Shown here: piece by piece, positions 13,433 to 22,090 of the stretch | Layout: each line of letters opens with the position of its first letter | Position numbering within the stretch: position 1 is the first letter of the stretch | NCBI GenBank assembly: GCA_034435015.1 | Contig: DAOTYH010000101.1 | Coordinates: 1 to 23,545, forward strand | Direction: 5' to 3' | DNA length: 23,545 nucleotides | DNA from: DAOTYH01 sp034435015 | GTDB taxonomy: Bacteria > Chloroflexota > Anaerolineae > Aggregatilineales > UBA3940 | Program-made: the position numbers and the translations under genes | The notes under the pieces: model-generated | The model's database searches: none | The model's input: only the letters and a program-made list of their open reading frames with translations | Told to the model about the DNA's origin: nothing

Positions 13433-13702
13433 TCAGTCTTGACTGCTGGATTCGCTGGAGGAGCTGGCCTTGCTTTCCGCCTTGGTTTCGTTCTTCTTGC
13501 CAGCCGGCAGACTGCCCTCATTGCTCTTACGGCTGTCGTTGATGTAGAAGCCGGACCCCTTGAAGATGATGCCAGCAGGCTGGATCAGGCGATGGACTTC
13601 GCCTTCACACTCCGGGCAAACTGTGATCGGCGCATCGTCAAAACCCTGACGCCGCTCAAAGCGAACCCCGCAGTCCCTGCATTCGTAGGCGTAGACTGGC
13701 AT
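13433..13702 (-). CDS. FmdB-family zinc-ribbon protein
   Basis: The 89-aa protein opens with MPVYAYECRDCGVRFE, the FmdB zinc-ribbon signature. The metal ligands are Cys8, Cys11, Cys29 and Cys32 (CRDCG ... CPECEG), and the family's GIIFKGSGFYIND follows near residues 44-56. The tail from about 57 on is low-complexity Lys/Glu/Ser-rich and looks disordered. FmdB-type proteins are linked in name to formamidase regulation, but the general function is not established. Start: ATG at 13702 with GGGGAGG eight bases upstream. It stands alone, facing away from the GTPase gene and followed by a terminator in the right copy of the 61-bp repeat. Confidence 0.9.
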   Translation of the reverse strand: MPVYAYECRDCGVRFERRQGFDDAPITVCPECEGEVHRLIQPAGIIFKGSGFYINDSRKSNEGSLPAGKKNETKAESKASSSSESSSQD

Positions 13703-13977
13703 ACGATCAACCTCCCCTTCACATGATCCGTCGGTAATTGTATCCCATCTGGTTCAGCTTGTCACGCTTAGTGGTAGCACCATTTTATTAGATTCACATA
13801 AGAACTGATCGATTCATCTCAGGAAGCAGATCGAGACCCTTTTGAACTGTTCGATACGACTATGTTCCGGGGGATTGGATGAAGGAGCAGGCCGGAGAGC
13901 CTTTGCCAGCGGCAGGGGCGATTGTTGCAGTTTGGCATCTGTGCTAGACTGATGGCTAAGGAGAGGTTTTTCGGTCT
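13703..13977. other. Divergent intergenic region between FmdB and the GTPase
   Basis: The 275-bp stretch contains no ORF with a ribosome binding site and no tRNA. Its plus-strand end carries a promoter-like element at 13922-13950. It must also hold the minus-strand FmdB promoter, which I cannot place with confidence. Confidence 0.5.
13922..13950 (+). promoter_or_regulatory. Promoter for the GTPase/kinase operon
   Basis: TTGTTG at 13922-13927, a 17-bp spacer, then TAGACT at 13945-13950, preceded by TGC as an extended -10. The start codon lies 27 bases downstream. Confidence 0.45.
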
Positions 13978-15012
13978 ATGAGCCTGCCAACCCGCCTGAG
14001 AGACATCCGCCAGATGCTGGAGACGTTCGATCTCCGGCAGATCGAAGCCGCCGTCGCGCAGGAGGCCCGTGCCCAGCTTGTCATCATTGGGCCGGTCAAC
14101 TCAGGCAAATCCACGCTTTTCAATCAACTCAAAGGGCAGAAGCTCTCGGCAGTATCAGCCGTTCCCGGTACAACGGCCAATGTGATCGGTGAGCGGTTCG
14201 GGCCGTTCTGGCTGGTGGACACACCCGGCCTGGATGAGGTGTCCGGCTCGGAACGGGCCGCCCGTGCGCTGGGGGCGCTCGATCAGGCTGATGTGGTGGT
14301 GCTGGTGCTGGATGTGTCCGCCGGCATCCGGCAGTCAGATGCCGACCTGCTTCAGCGTGTGCGGATGCAGGGTTTGCCGGTCGTCGTGGCGCTCAACAAG
14401 ATCGATCTAGTGCGGCGTGATCTCAAACTGGTGGTGCAGGACGCCGAGCGCAAGCTGGGCGTACCGGTCATCCCGATCTCGGCCAAACACGGGACAGGCA
14501 TTGCCGGCGGCCTGCTGCCGGCCATCATTGATGCGCATCCCCGTATGGCTGTCACGATTGGGCGGGCACTGCCGCGTTACCGGCGGATGGCGGCCCTGCG
14601 GGTAATCCGCGAGTCGGGCATGCTGGCGGTTTTGATGGGGGTTGAGCCGATCCCTGGCCTCGGCATCCCCCTGCTGATTGCGGTGCAGGTGCGGATGGTG
14701 TTACGGCTGGCGGCCATCTATGGCCGTGAGATGAGTGCCGCCCGTGCCCGCGAGCTGATCGGGGCGATTGCAGGCGGTATTGCGATCCGGTATGGGGCGC
14801 AGGAGCTGGCCAAACTCGTGCCGGGCTTGGGCTGGCTGGCGGCGGCAGTGGCATCAGGCACAGGCACGATGGCATTAGGCAGGGCGGCTGTCCTCTTTTT
14901 TGAGAACAGCCAGAAACTGTCTCCTGAACAGTTACGTCAGTTATACAGACAGGCACGGCGGCGCAAGAGCCTGCCGGAACCCGAACAGACGGAAGATTAT
15001 GGACAGGCCTGA
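13978..15012 (+). CDS. Era/EngA-like GTPase with C-terminal DUF697-like membrane domain
   Basis: The 344-aa protein has a P-loop GTPase domain with all loops: G1 GPVNSGKST at 38-46, switch I Thr in VPGTTANV near 62-69, G3 DTPG at 81-84, G4 NKID at 140-143 and G5 SAK at 168-170. The C-terminal part (about 195-315) is helical and hydrophobic with MGVEPIPGLGIPLLIAVQ, LAAIYGREMSAA, KLVPGLGWLAAAVA and MALGRAAVLFF. These match the DUF697 pattern found in membrane-associated GTPases. It therefore probably works at the cytoplasmic membrane as a nucleotide-dependent switch. Start: ATG at 13978 with AGGAGAGG upstream. Its 3' end overlaps the kinase gene by 14 bases, so their translation is likely coupled. 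Confidence 0.87.
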   Translation: MSLPTRLRDIRQMLETFDLRQIEAAVAQEARAQLVIIGPVNSGKSTLFNQLKGQKLSAVSAVPGTTANVIGERFGPFWLVDTPGLDEVSGSERAARALGALDQADVVVLVLDVSAGIRQSDADLLQRVRMQGLPVVVALNKIDLVRRDLKLVVQDAERKLGVPVIPISAKHGTGIAGGLLPAIIDAHPRMAVTIGRALPRYRRMAALRVIRESGMLAVLMGVEPIPGLGIPLLIAVQVRMVLRLAAIYGREMSAARARELIGAIAGGIAIRYGAQELAKLVPGLGWLAAAVASGTGTMALGRAAVLFFENSQKLSPEQLRQLYRQARRRKSLPEPEQTEDYGQA

Positions 15013-18000
15013 GTTACTGTACTTGTTCAGCCCCCGTGCCGCGCGGCGGCTGGTTGAGTCTCGGCTGGCCATCCCCCAGCATGTCCTGTCAGCGGTGCTC
15101 TGGCTGGCGATGGCTGGCCTGGCCTACTGGCTCAACCGAGACGGGGGCTGGCGCGGCGATCTGATTGATCTGCTGTATTTCGTGGTGTTGCATACGCTTG
15201 CGGTAGCTCTCAGCGTCCGCCTGCCGATGGGCCTCTACATGGGGTTGGGTGCTCTCAGCTTGGGCGTGGCCGGCCTGATGCTTGGCCCTGACCAGGCCTT
15301 GCTGGCGGGGGTGGCAGGAGGCGTGCTGGGCGGCCTTCCCCGTCTGCTGATCCAGATGAAGGAGGGCAGACTGCTTCGCTACCGGCTGTTGCTGGTGATC
15401 GAGCTGATGTTTGACAGCGCCGCGCTGATGGCCGGGATGCTGCCTGCCGTCTGGGTTTTCAACCGGCCGGGGGGCGATCTGTCCGTCGCGCCGTCTGTGC
15501 TGGCCCAGCCCCTCTCCCTCCTCGCATTTGTGGGCGTGTATTTTGCCCTGCTGGTTGCCTTGGCGTCTTTGTGGCTGTGGCTGGGCCGCATCCCTCTGAA
15601 AGCCTACTGGCGCCATTACTTTATGCTCTTTTTTATCAGCAACTGCCTGTCGCTTGCCTTTGTGCCTTTGTTGGTCTTGGCCTACATGGACTGGCCGTAT
15701 GTTCGGCTGATCTCCCTATTGCCTTACACGGTCGGCGTGGTGCTGTACTATGCCTTCAATACGACCCATCTTGGGCTGAGCGCGCGGCTGGCAGAGCTGA
15801 GCGTCTTAAATGCAATCGGGCAGGCTCTCAATTCTACGCTTGACCTGGACGAGCTGGCGCAGACCATCTACACCGAGATCAGCAAGCTGGCTGATGTCTC
15901 CGGCTTCTATCTGGCGCTGTACGATGAAAAATCGAACCTGATCTCATTCCCGATTTCCTACAATCAGGGGAAGATTGATCACCTCCCGCCGCGTCCCTTC
16001 GCCAACGGTCTGACTGAGCATATCCTCCGCACCGGCAAGCCTCTTCTGCTCAACCGGGATGCAGTCGGGCTGGGCCGTAAGATGGGCCTTGAGCCGGTTG
16101 TCTCTGAGACCTACCGATGGGTCAGCTATCTGGGCGTGCCGATCATGGCGGAGGGCAAAGCCGTCGGTGTGCTGGCACTGCGCGATTACGGCGAGGGGCA
16201 TCTCTATACCGATGATGACCTGCGCCTGCTGGAGACAATCGCCGCCCAGACCGGTATAGCCCTCCAGAATGCCCGCCTTTTCGAGCGGACACGCCGTCAG
16301 GCCAACGAACTCTCGTCGCTCAATCAGGTCTCTGCGCTGATCGGCGCCAGCCTCGATCTGGATACGGTGATCCAGACCGTCTGTCAGGTGGTTGTGGATA
16401 CCATGCATTGCCAGAAGTCGGCTGTTTTTCTGGTGGACGAAGACGGCTCGTCCTTACGGCTGGCAGGCAGTGTTGGGCTGAGTCAGTCCTATACCAGCCG
16501 TTCAACAACCGTTGACCTCGCCCGTTCGCCGCGCAGTGAGGCCGTCCGTACTGGCAAGCCGGTTATTCTGGAGGATATTCTCGCCGATTCGCGTTTTAAG
16601 TCTCTGCATAAACAGCTTGCGGGGGAGGGCGTCCGGGCGGTGCTGGATGTGCCGTTACGGTCTGGGGAAAAAGTGATAGGGGTTATTACGGCCTATTATG
16701 ATCACCCCCGCCATTTTCAGGCCAGCGAGGTCGAGTTGATGGACACCCTCGGCGGGCAGGTCGCGATTGCCGTTGAGAATGCCCGCCTGTTTGGCCGGAC
16801 CGCCGCCCGCCAGCGTGAGCTGGAAGCACTGTATGAATCCAGTACCGCTGTGAATGCCTCACTCTCACTGCCCAATGTCTTGAAGGCAGTGGCGCTCAGC
16901 ATGATCAAGGCCCTTCAGATCGAGACGTGTACGGCCCTGCTGGTGCGTGAAGATGGGCAGACTCTGCATGGTGAGATCAGGATGCGGGTCACGCCGGAAG
17001 GGCTGATCGAGGAGCGGCAGGTGCCGGTTGCGGCGTTGGAGCGTCTGCCTGCCATCGCCCAGGCGCTGGCCCGCCGTGAGGCACTTATCCTGAGCCGGAT
17101 GGACAGCTCGCTCAGCCCGGACGAAACAGCCCTCCTTGAGGCGTGCAGCCTGCAATCGGGGGTAGCCCTGCCGCTTGTAGCACGTGATGAGCCGGTCGGG
17201 CTGATCCTGGCAGGCATGAGCAGTCAGGAGCGCACCTTTGAACCGGAGCAAGTCCATCTGGCGTGGGCGCTGGCCAATCAGGCCTCTTCAGCCATTGACA
17301 ATGCCCGGCTGTTTGAGCGGGTGGATGTGGCCCTCTCCCAGCGTCTGGATGAGATCGCGGCGCTGGAGCTGATTGCTCAGCGCATGACCCGCCGCCTTGA
17401 TTTGTATGCCGTGATCGAGCAGGTAGTGGCCGCCGCGGCGGCGGCTACCGGCGCTGACTACAGCGAGGTAGCTCTGCTTGACGAGCAGACCGGCAAGCTG
17501 AAGTCCGTGGCCGGGCAGGGTGCGGGCTGGAGGCCGGGTGAAGAATGGGGGCAAGATGAGGGGCTGACAGGGCGTGCCCTGCGCACCGGTCAGCCCGTGC
17601 TGGTAGATGATGTCTCTGAAGATGTGGATTACATTGCTGTCCGGGAGGGCACGCGCTCTGAGATGGTTGTGCCCATCGTTCTAGATGGGACCCGTCTGGG
17701 TGTGATCAATCTGGAGAGCATGTACCTGAACGCCTTTAACATGGATCACCTGCGCTTCGTGACCAACCTTGCCGGTCATGCCGCAATTGCTATTCAGAAT
17801 GCCCGCCTGTTTGAGACCGTGCAACGCCGCGCTGAGGAGTTTAAGACGCTTCAGAATATTGCGGTTGAGCTTCTATCGGTTTCTGACCTCGAACACACCC
17901 TCAGCGTCATTGCCCGCGGGGCGCTGGACCGTTCGGGGGCACACGGTATTCGTATCTACCTGTATGATCAGGCCGCCGACCGCCTGACCTTTGGTATCAG

Positions 18001-19456
18001 CCTGTGGCAGGGCGGCGAAGTCAGCGTGGAAATGGTGTCCCCACGCTCAGAAGGGATCACCATGACCGTTGCCCGTACCGGCGAGCGGCTGGTGATCACC
18101 GATCCGCGTCATCATCCCCTGACTGCCAGCCAGATGAATCATCCTGCTTGGCGGTCCTATGAGGCGTTTGTAGGTGTTCCGCTTAAACATGGGAGTGAGG
18201 TAGTGGGTGTATTCAATGTGGCTTTCACTGACCGGTCGCAGGTAACGGAAGAGGTATTACACTTTCTTGATCTGCTGGGCACACAGGCCGCTGTAGCCAT
18301 TATGGATGCCCGGCTGGTCGAGCAGACGCGCATGGGGCGCGACCGTCTGCAGGCGATCCTTGACAGCAGTTATGACGGCCTCTTGATGGTAGATAACGAA
18401 GGCCGCCTCGTGCTGGCCAACCCGCGTGTGGAATATCTATACAATCTGCGGGTTGGCAACCTGATCGGCGAGCAGTATGCCAGCATACTAGAGCAGGCGG
18501 CAGTGGCGGCTGGCGGCGGGGAGGACTTCCTGGCCGGCGCGGCTGAGGTGCTGGACAGTGTGGCGGAAAATCCCGCTCTGATCACCCGCCGCCGCTATAT
18601 CCTGAACAAGCCGGTGCTTCATGTTGTCGAGGAGATCTCAACGGCTGTGCTTGGCCAGTCAGGGGACTATCTGGGGCGGCTGTTCGTCCTGCATGATGTA
18701 ACGCAGGAATACCAGATGGAGCAGTATCAGCGTGAGATGTCGCACATGATCGTGCATGACCTGCGCAGTCCATTAGGCGGTGTGATCACTGGTATGAACA
18801 TGGCACTGGATGAAGCCCTTAACCTGCCGCCCAGTTCATCACAAGAGATGATCCAGACGACCCTGTCAGTGGCACTGACCAGCGCGAATTCCCTCCTCAA
18901 GTTGATCGAGACCATCCTTGACGTCAATCGGCTGGAGGCAGGCGAGATGCCGCTGGTGCTGAGACCGTCCGACCTGAGGGCGCTGGCTGATGCCGCCCGC
19001 CAGACATTCAAGAATGTCGCAACTGAGGCTGACATCACGATTGAGATTCGGGCGCCTGATGATCTGCCGCTGATTGTGGTAGACAGCGATAAGATGCAAC
19101 GTGTCTTCCAGAACCTGCTGGATAATGCTCTGCGTTACACGCCGCGCGGCGGCCATATCTGCGTCTCCATCCAGCCGGACGAGGCGTTCTATACGGTGCT
19201 GGTTGAGGATAATGGTGAAGGCATCCCGCCGGCTGACCGGCATCGCATCTTCGAACGCTTTGCTCAGGCTGACCCGTCGCGCCGTAAGCGCGGGTCAAAA
19301 GGGACGGGGCTGGGGTTGTACTTCTGCCGTCTGGTGGTTGAGGCACACGGCGGGCGTATCTGGGTGGGTGACAGCACACTAGGCGGCGCGGCATTGTGTC
19401 TCACCCTGCCGACTGCCCTGCAACCCACGCCGCTGGAGCAGGCGGAGCAAGGATAA
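14999..19456 (+). CDS. Giant membrane histidine kinase with five GAF domains
   Basis: The 1485-aa protein starts with about seven hydrophobic helices (about 25-260). Five GAF domains follow at about 265-430, 440-597, 617-770, 789-937 and 950-1104, most ending in a helix like IAxQNARLFE. Then come a PAS domain at about 1117-1240, HisKA with HDLRSPLGG (His1253) and a HATPase with NLLDNALRYTP, VEDNGEGIPP and GTGLGLYF near 1436. The tandem GAFs would bind small ligands or sense redox or light; no Cys for a bilin is recognised. Start choice: ATG at 14999, with GGAAG upstream, inside the GTPase gene. The longer frame back to 14900 would place hydrophilic residues before the first helix and has no ribosome binding site. 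No receiver gene is adjacent; a hairpin after the stop may be its terminator. Confidence 0.88.
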   Translation: MDRPELLYLFSPRAARRLVESRLAIPQHVLSAVLWLAMAGLAYWLNRDGGWRGDLIDLLYFVVLHTLAVALSVRLPMGLYMGLGALSLGVAGLMLGPDQALLAGVAGGVLGGLPRLLIQMKEGRLLRYRLLLVIELMFDSAALMAGMLPAVWVFNRPGGDLSVAPSVLAQPLSLLAFVGVYFALLVALASLWLWLGRIPLKAYWRHYFMLFFISNCLSLAFVPLLVLAYMDWPYVRLISLLPYTVGVVLYYAFNTTHLGLSARLAELSVLNAIGQALNSTLDLDELAQTIYTEISKLADVSGFYLALYDEKSNLISFPISYNQGKIDHLPPRPFANGLTEHILRTGKPLLLNRDAVGLGRKMGLEPVVSETYRWVSYLGVPIMAEGKAVGVLALRDYGEGHLYTDDDLRLLETIAAQTGIALQNARLFERTRRQANELSSLNQVSALIGASLDLDTVIQTVCQVVVDTMHCQKSAVFLVDEDGSSLRLAGSVGLSQSYTSRSTTVDLARSPRSEAVRTGKPVILEDILADSRFKSLHKQLAGEGVRAVLDVPLRSGEKVIGVITAYYDHPRHFQASEVELMDTLGGQVAIAVENARLFGRTAARQRELEALYESSTAVNASLSLPNVLKAVALSMIKALQIETCTALLVREDGQTLHGEIRMRVTPEGLIEERQVPVAALERLPAIAQALARREALILSRMDSSLSPDETALLEACSLQSGVALPLVARDEPVGLILAGMSSQERTFEPEQVHLAWALANQASSAIDNARLFERVDVALSQRLDEIAALELIAQRMTRRLDLYAVIEQVVAAAAAATGADYSEVALLDEQTGKLKSVAGQGAGWRPGEEWGQDEGLTGRALRTGQPVLVDDVSEDVDYIAVREGTRSEMVVPIVLDGTRLGVINLESMYLNAFNMDHLRFVTNLAGHAAIAIQNARLFETVQRRAEEFKTLQNIAVELLSVSDLEHTLSVIARGALDRSGAHGIRIYLYDQAADRLTFGISLWQGGEVSVEMVSPRSEGITMTVARTGERLVITDPRHHPLTASQMNHPAWRSYEAFVGVPLKHGSEVVGVFNVAFTDRSQVTEEVLHFLDLLGTQAAVAIMDARLVEQTRMGRDRLQAILDSSYDGLLMVDNEGRLVLANPRVEYLYNLRVGNLIGEQYASILEQAAVAAGGGEDFLAGAAEVLDSVAENPALITRRRYILNKPVLHVVEEISTAVLGQSGDYLGRLFVLHDVTQEYQMEQYQREMSHMIVHDLRSPLGGVITGMNMALDEALNLPPSSSQEMIQTTLSVALTSANSLLKLIETILDVNRLEAGEMPLVLRPSDLRALADAARQTFKNVATEADITIEIRAPDDLPLIVVDSDKMQRVFQNLLDNALRYTPRGGHICVSIQPDEAFYTVLVEDNGEGIPPADRHRIFERFAQADPSRRKRGSKGTGLGLYFCRLVVEAHGGRIWVGDSTLGGAALCLTLPTALQPTPLEQAEQG

Positions 19457-19500
19457 GCAGACTTTCGTTGCGGTTTCGTTGGCGAGGCTGATCGCTGAGC

Positions 19501-19527
19501 AGGGCGCGGCAAGACAGGCCGTGCCCT
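19501..19527 (+). terminator. Probable terminator after the GAF kinase
   Basis: AGGGCGCGGC at 19501-19510 pairs with GCCGTGCCCT at 19518-19527 (10 bp including one G-T pair) with a 7-nt loop. The bases after it are moderately T-rich. It lies 44 bases past the kinase stop. Confidence 0.5.
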
Positions 19528-19650
19528 GATGCATTCTGCATATTTCTGCCCTCTTTGGCGGGCTGATTCACCTCTGGGACTGCCTTGATGGTAGAATCAA
19601 GGTGACCTGCCGGTAAGGCCGGCGATCTCTGAGACCCGGAGCGTGACCTG

Positions 19651-20883
19651 ATGCCTGAGTTCTTTACGCTTGTCCCGCCGGACGAAGCTCGTGAACGTAT
19701 CCTTGCCCATGTGCGCCCGCTTGGCCAGAGTGAGACTGTCCCGACTGAGCAGGCGGTTGGACGTGTGCTGGCCGTTGACGTGACCTCTCCGCAGGCCCTG
19801 CCGGAGTTTCGACGGAGCACGGTGGACGGCTATGCGGTGCGCGCACAGGATACCTTCGGCGCCAGTGAGTCTCTGCCTGCTTATCTTAGGCTGGCGGGTG
19901 AAGTGCCAATGGGCCGCCCGGCGGAAGCGGATGTCTCGCCGGCGGAGGCGGTGCTGGTTCACACCGGCGGCATGATCCCCGCTGGTGCGGATGCGGTTGT
20001 GATGATCGAACACACGCAGGCCGCTGGCCCGGACGAGATTGAGGTACGGCGGCCTGTTGCGCCCGGCGAGAACATCATCCAGATCGGTGAGGACATCACC
20101 GCTGGCGAACCGATCTTGCCGGCAGGCCGCCGCCTGCGTGCGCAAGACATCGGCGGACTGCTGGCGGTGGGAATTACCTGGGTCACGGTAGCCCGCAGGC
20201 CGCGTGTGGTGATCTTTGCCACCGGTGATGAGGTCATCCCGCCCAACGGCCAGACCCAGCCCGGACAGGTACGCGACATCAACAGCTATACCATTGCGGC
20301 ACTGGCAGAACAGGCCGGCGCGGAGGCGGTACGCGGGGGCATCCTGCCTGATCAATTTGAGGTCTTGCTGGGCCGCTCGCAGGCCGCGCTGGCCGAAGGG
20401 GCTGATATGCTGGTGCTTTCGGCAGGCAGTTCTGTTTCGGTGCGGGATATGACCTCCGATGTGTTCAACCGGCTGGGGGAGCCGGGCGTGCTGGTGCATG
20501 GCATCGCCACGCGGCCCGGCAAACCGACTATTCTAGGGGCGGCGGGGAACGTCCCGCTGGTGGGTCTGCCGGGTAACCCGGTCAGCGCGTTTGTGCAGTT
20601 CATGAGGGTGGCTGTGCCGGTTATCTACCGATTGCAAGGTGCTGAACCGCCCGCCGGCCTTCCGATCCGCGCCCGCCTGACCGCTAACGTGGCCAGCAGT
20701 GCAGGCCGCGAGGATTACATTCCAGCCCGTCTGATTGAACGTGAGGGCGAGCTGTGGGCCGAGCCGATCTTTTTCAAGAGCAACCTGATCTTCACGCTGA
20801 TCAAGGCAAACGGGTTGATCAAAGTCCCCCTCAACAAGACCGGCCTGCAGGCCGGTGAGTGGGCTGAGGTGGTCGGGTTGTAG
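19651..20883 (+). CDS. moeA: Molybdopterin molybdenumtransferase MoeA
   Basis: The 410-aa protein matches MoeA throughout, including length. Motifs in order are RRSTVDGYAVRAQD near 54-67, VLVHTGGMIPAGADAVVMIE near 105-124, the region APGENIIQIGEDI, ATGDEV near 191-196, RDINSYTIAAL near 207-217, LSAGSSVSVRDMTSD near 254-268 and VGLPGNPVSAFVQF near 305-318. The last two correspond to the substrate-binding loops. It inserts molybdate into adenylylated molybdopterin, in the cytosol, as the last step of molybdenum cofactor synthesis. The start at 19651 has GGAG nine bases upstream. No other cofactor gene is beside it. The upstream stretch contains a TAGAAT that could serve as -10, without a clear -35. 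Confidence 0.95.
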   Translation: MPEFFTLVPPDEARERILAHVRPLGQSETVPTEQAVGRVLAVDVTSPQALPEFRRSTVDGYAVRAQDTFGASESLPAYLRLAGEVPMGRPAEADVSPAEAVLVHTGGMIPAGADAVVMIEHTQAAGPDEIEVRRPVAPGENIIQIGEDITAGEPILPAGRRLRAQDIGGLLAVGITWVTVARRPRVVIFATGDEVIPPNGQTQPGQVRDINSYTIAALAEQAGAEAVRGGILPDQFEVLLGRSQAALAEGADMLVLSAGSSVSVRDMTSDVFNRLGEPGVLVHGIATRPGKPTILGAAGNVPLVGLPGNPVSAFVQFMRVAVPVIYRLQGAEPPAGLPIRARLTANVASSAGREDYIPARLIEREGELWAEPIFFKSNLIFTLIKANGLIKVPLNKTGLQAGEWAEVVGL

Positions 20884-21004
20884 GGAGAATGGGGTAAACG
20901 TGGTATCCTTCCTGACCATGATGAAGTATCGGCGATTTGTAAGGGCGCGAAGACGACTTTGTGTGCATCATCACGCCTCATAGACATTCTGAGGGGAGTC
21001 GTTC

Positions 21005-21514
21005 ATGCTTCGACCTGTACCTCTACCGCCCGGCGTGCCGGGTAGCCTGTTTCTGTCTGGCATGCCGGGTTACTATGACTCGTTCTTTGAGGAGCGCGAT
21101 CTGATCGTGGCGGCAGGGGTACAGACGGTCTTCTGCCTGCCGCCAATGGAGGAGATCCGCCGCAAGTCTCCGGTTTATGCCAGGGCCATCGAGGCGGGTG
21201 ATCTGCCATGGCAGATGCGCCATTTTCCCATTGAGGATTTGAGCGTACCTGACGACGAAGAAGCTTTTGTGGCATTGGCCCGTGAGGCGGCGGACGATCT
21301 GCGGGCTGGCCGGCGGGTGATGATCCACTGCACTGCCGGCATCGGACGGACAGGCCTGCTGGCTGTCTGTGTCCTGATGGCGCTGGGGATGAGCCGTGAT
21401 GCGGCGGTGCAGGCTGTCCACAGTGCCGGCTCGGATGCTGAGATGCCGGCACAGCGGGCGTTGATCCGGCGGGTAGCCCGGATTTTCGAGGAGGGAGATG
21501 AGTCACAGCCTTGA
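21005..21514 (+). CDS. Dual-specificity/tyrosine phosphatase-like protein
   Basis: The 169-aa protein has the Cys-based protein-phosphatase signature HCTAGIGRTG at 108-117. Cys109 is the nucleophile and Arg115 the phosphate-binding residue, preceded by the acidic loop IEDLSVPDDEE near 75-85 that would supply the general acid Asp. The layout resembles small bacterial and KAP-like dual-specificity phosphatases. Substrate unknown: phosphoproteins or phosphoinositide-like compounds are both possible. Start: ATG at 21005 with GGGGAG six bases upstream. The last 17 bases overlap the start of the next gene, a HEAT-repeat protein, so the two are probably made together. It is cytosolic. Confidence 0.85.
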   Translation: MLRPVPLPPGVPGSLFLSGMPGYYDSFFEERDLIVAAGVQTVFCLPPMEEIRRKSPVYARAIEAGDLPWQMRHFPIEDLSVPDDEEAFVALAREAADDLRAGRRVMIHCTAGIGRTGLLAVCVLMALGMSRDAAVQAVHSAGSDAEMPAQRALIRRVARIFEEGDESQP

Positions 21515-22019
21515 GTTGTCGGGTCTGCTGGCAGACCTAAACCACGCCGACGAGCAAACCCGCCGGCAGGCCTTTGAGGCGTTGACAGCCCGCGGGGAGG
21601 CAGTCGTGCCTGCCCTGATCGAGGGGTTTGGTCAGATCAGGGGCATAGCCCGCCTGAGCGTCGTCCGGGCGCTGGGGGTGATCGGCGATGAGCGGGCTGT
21701 GCCGCTGTTGCTTGACCTGATGCTCAGCAACGATCCGGACGAGTATGTGTTTGTCTCCAGCATGGCCGCCAAGTCGCTGGGCCAGATCGGGGGCTTGGCC
21801 GCCGTCGAAGGGCTGACGGCCATGCTGAAGGAGGAGCGTACCGGCCCGCGCCGCATGGCCGCGCTGGTGCTGGGGCGGATCGGTCATGAGGGGGCTGTGC
21901 CGGCTCTGAGCGCCGCCCTGTATGACTCTGACCCAACTACTCGTCATCTGGCCGCGGAGGCGCTGACGCTGATCGGCACGCCGGAGGCTCTGGCCGCTTT
22001 GGACAGCGCGGGACTGTAA
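21498..22019 (+). CDS. HEAT/PBS-lyase-like repeat protein
   Basis: The 173-aa all-helical protein is built of about five HEAT-like units with the typical A-x-x-A-L-x-x-I/L-G spacing. Examples are RLSVVRALGVIGDERAVPLL, AKSLGQIGGLAAVEGL and AALVLGRIGHEGAVPALSAA. Such repeats form solenoid scaffolds for protein contacts and have no catalytic site. Start at 21498 inside the phosphatase gene, with GAGGAGGG directly upstream, gives a 17-base overlap that suggests translational coupling and a shared function with the phosphatase. The role is inferred to be a partner or adaptor. Confidence 0.85.
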   Translation: MSHSLELSGLLADLNHADEQTRRQAFEALTARGEAVVPALIEGFGQIRGIARLSVVRALGVIGDERAVPLLLDLMLSNDPDEYVFVSSMAAKSLGQIGGLAAVEGLTAMLKEERTGPRRMAALVLGRIGHEGAVPALSAALYDSDPTTRHLAAEALTLIGTPEALAALDSAGL

Positions 22020-22090
22020 CAAAAGGCTGAGTCTTGGCTGTGCTTCATCTCTAACGACCGGCACCCCATTCGAGAAAGGAACAAGCCGCT

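Noticed and set aside
13843..13862. tRNA T-loop-like GTTCGATAC
   Set aside because: The flanking bases cannot form the T-stem and no acceptor or anticodon arm is found around it.
14900..14998. Longer N-terminus for the GAF kinase
   Set aside because: The extra 33 residues are hydrophilic, lack a ribosome binding site and would increase the overlap with the GTPase gene to over 110 bases.
19597..20499. 300-aa minus-strand open frame
   Set aside because: Antisense to moeA, which has clear motifs over the same bases.
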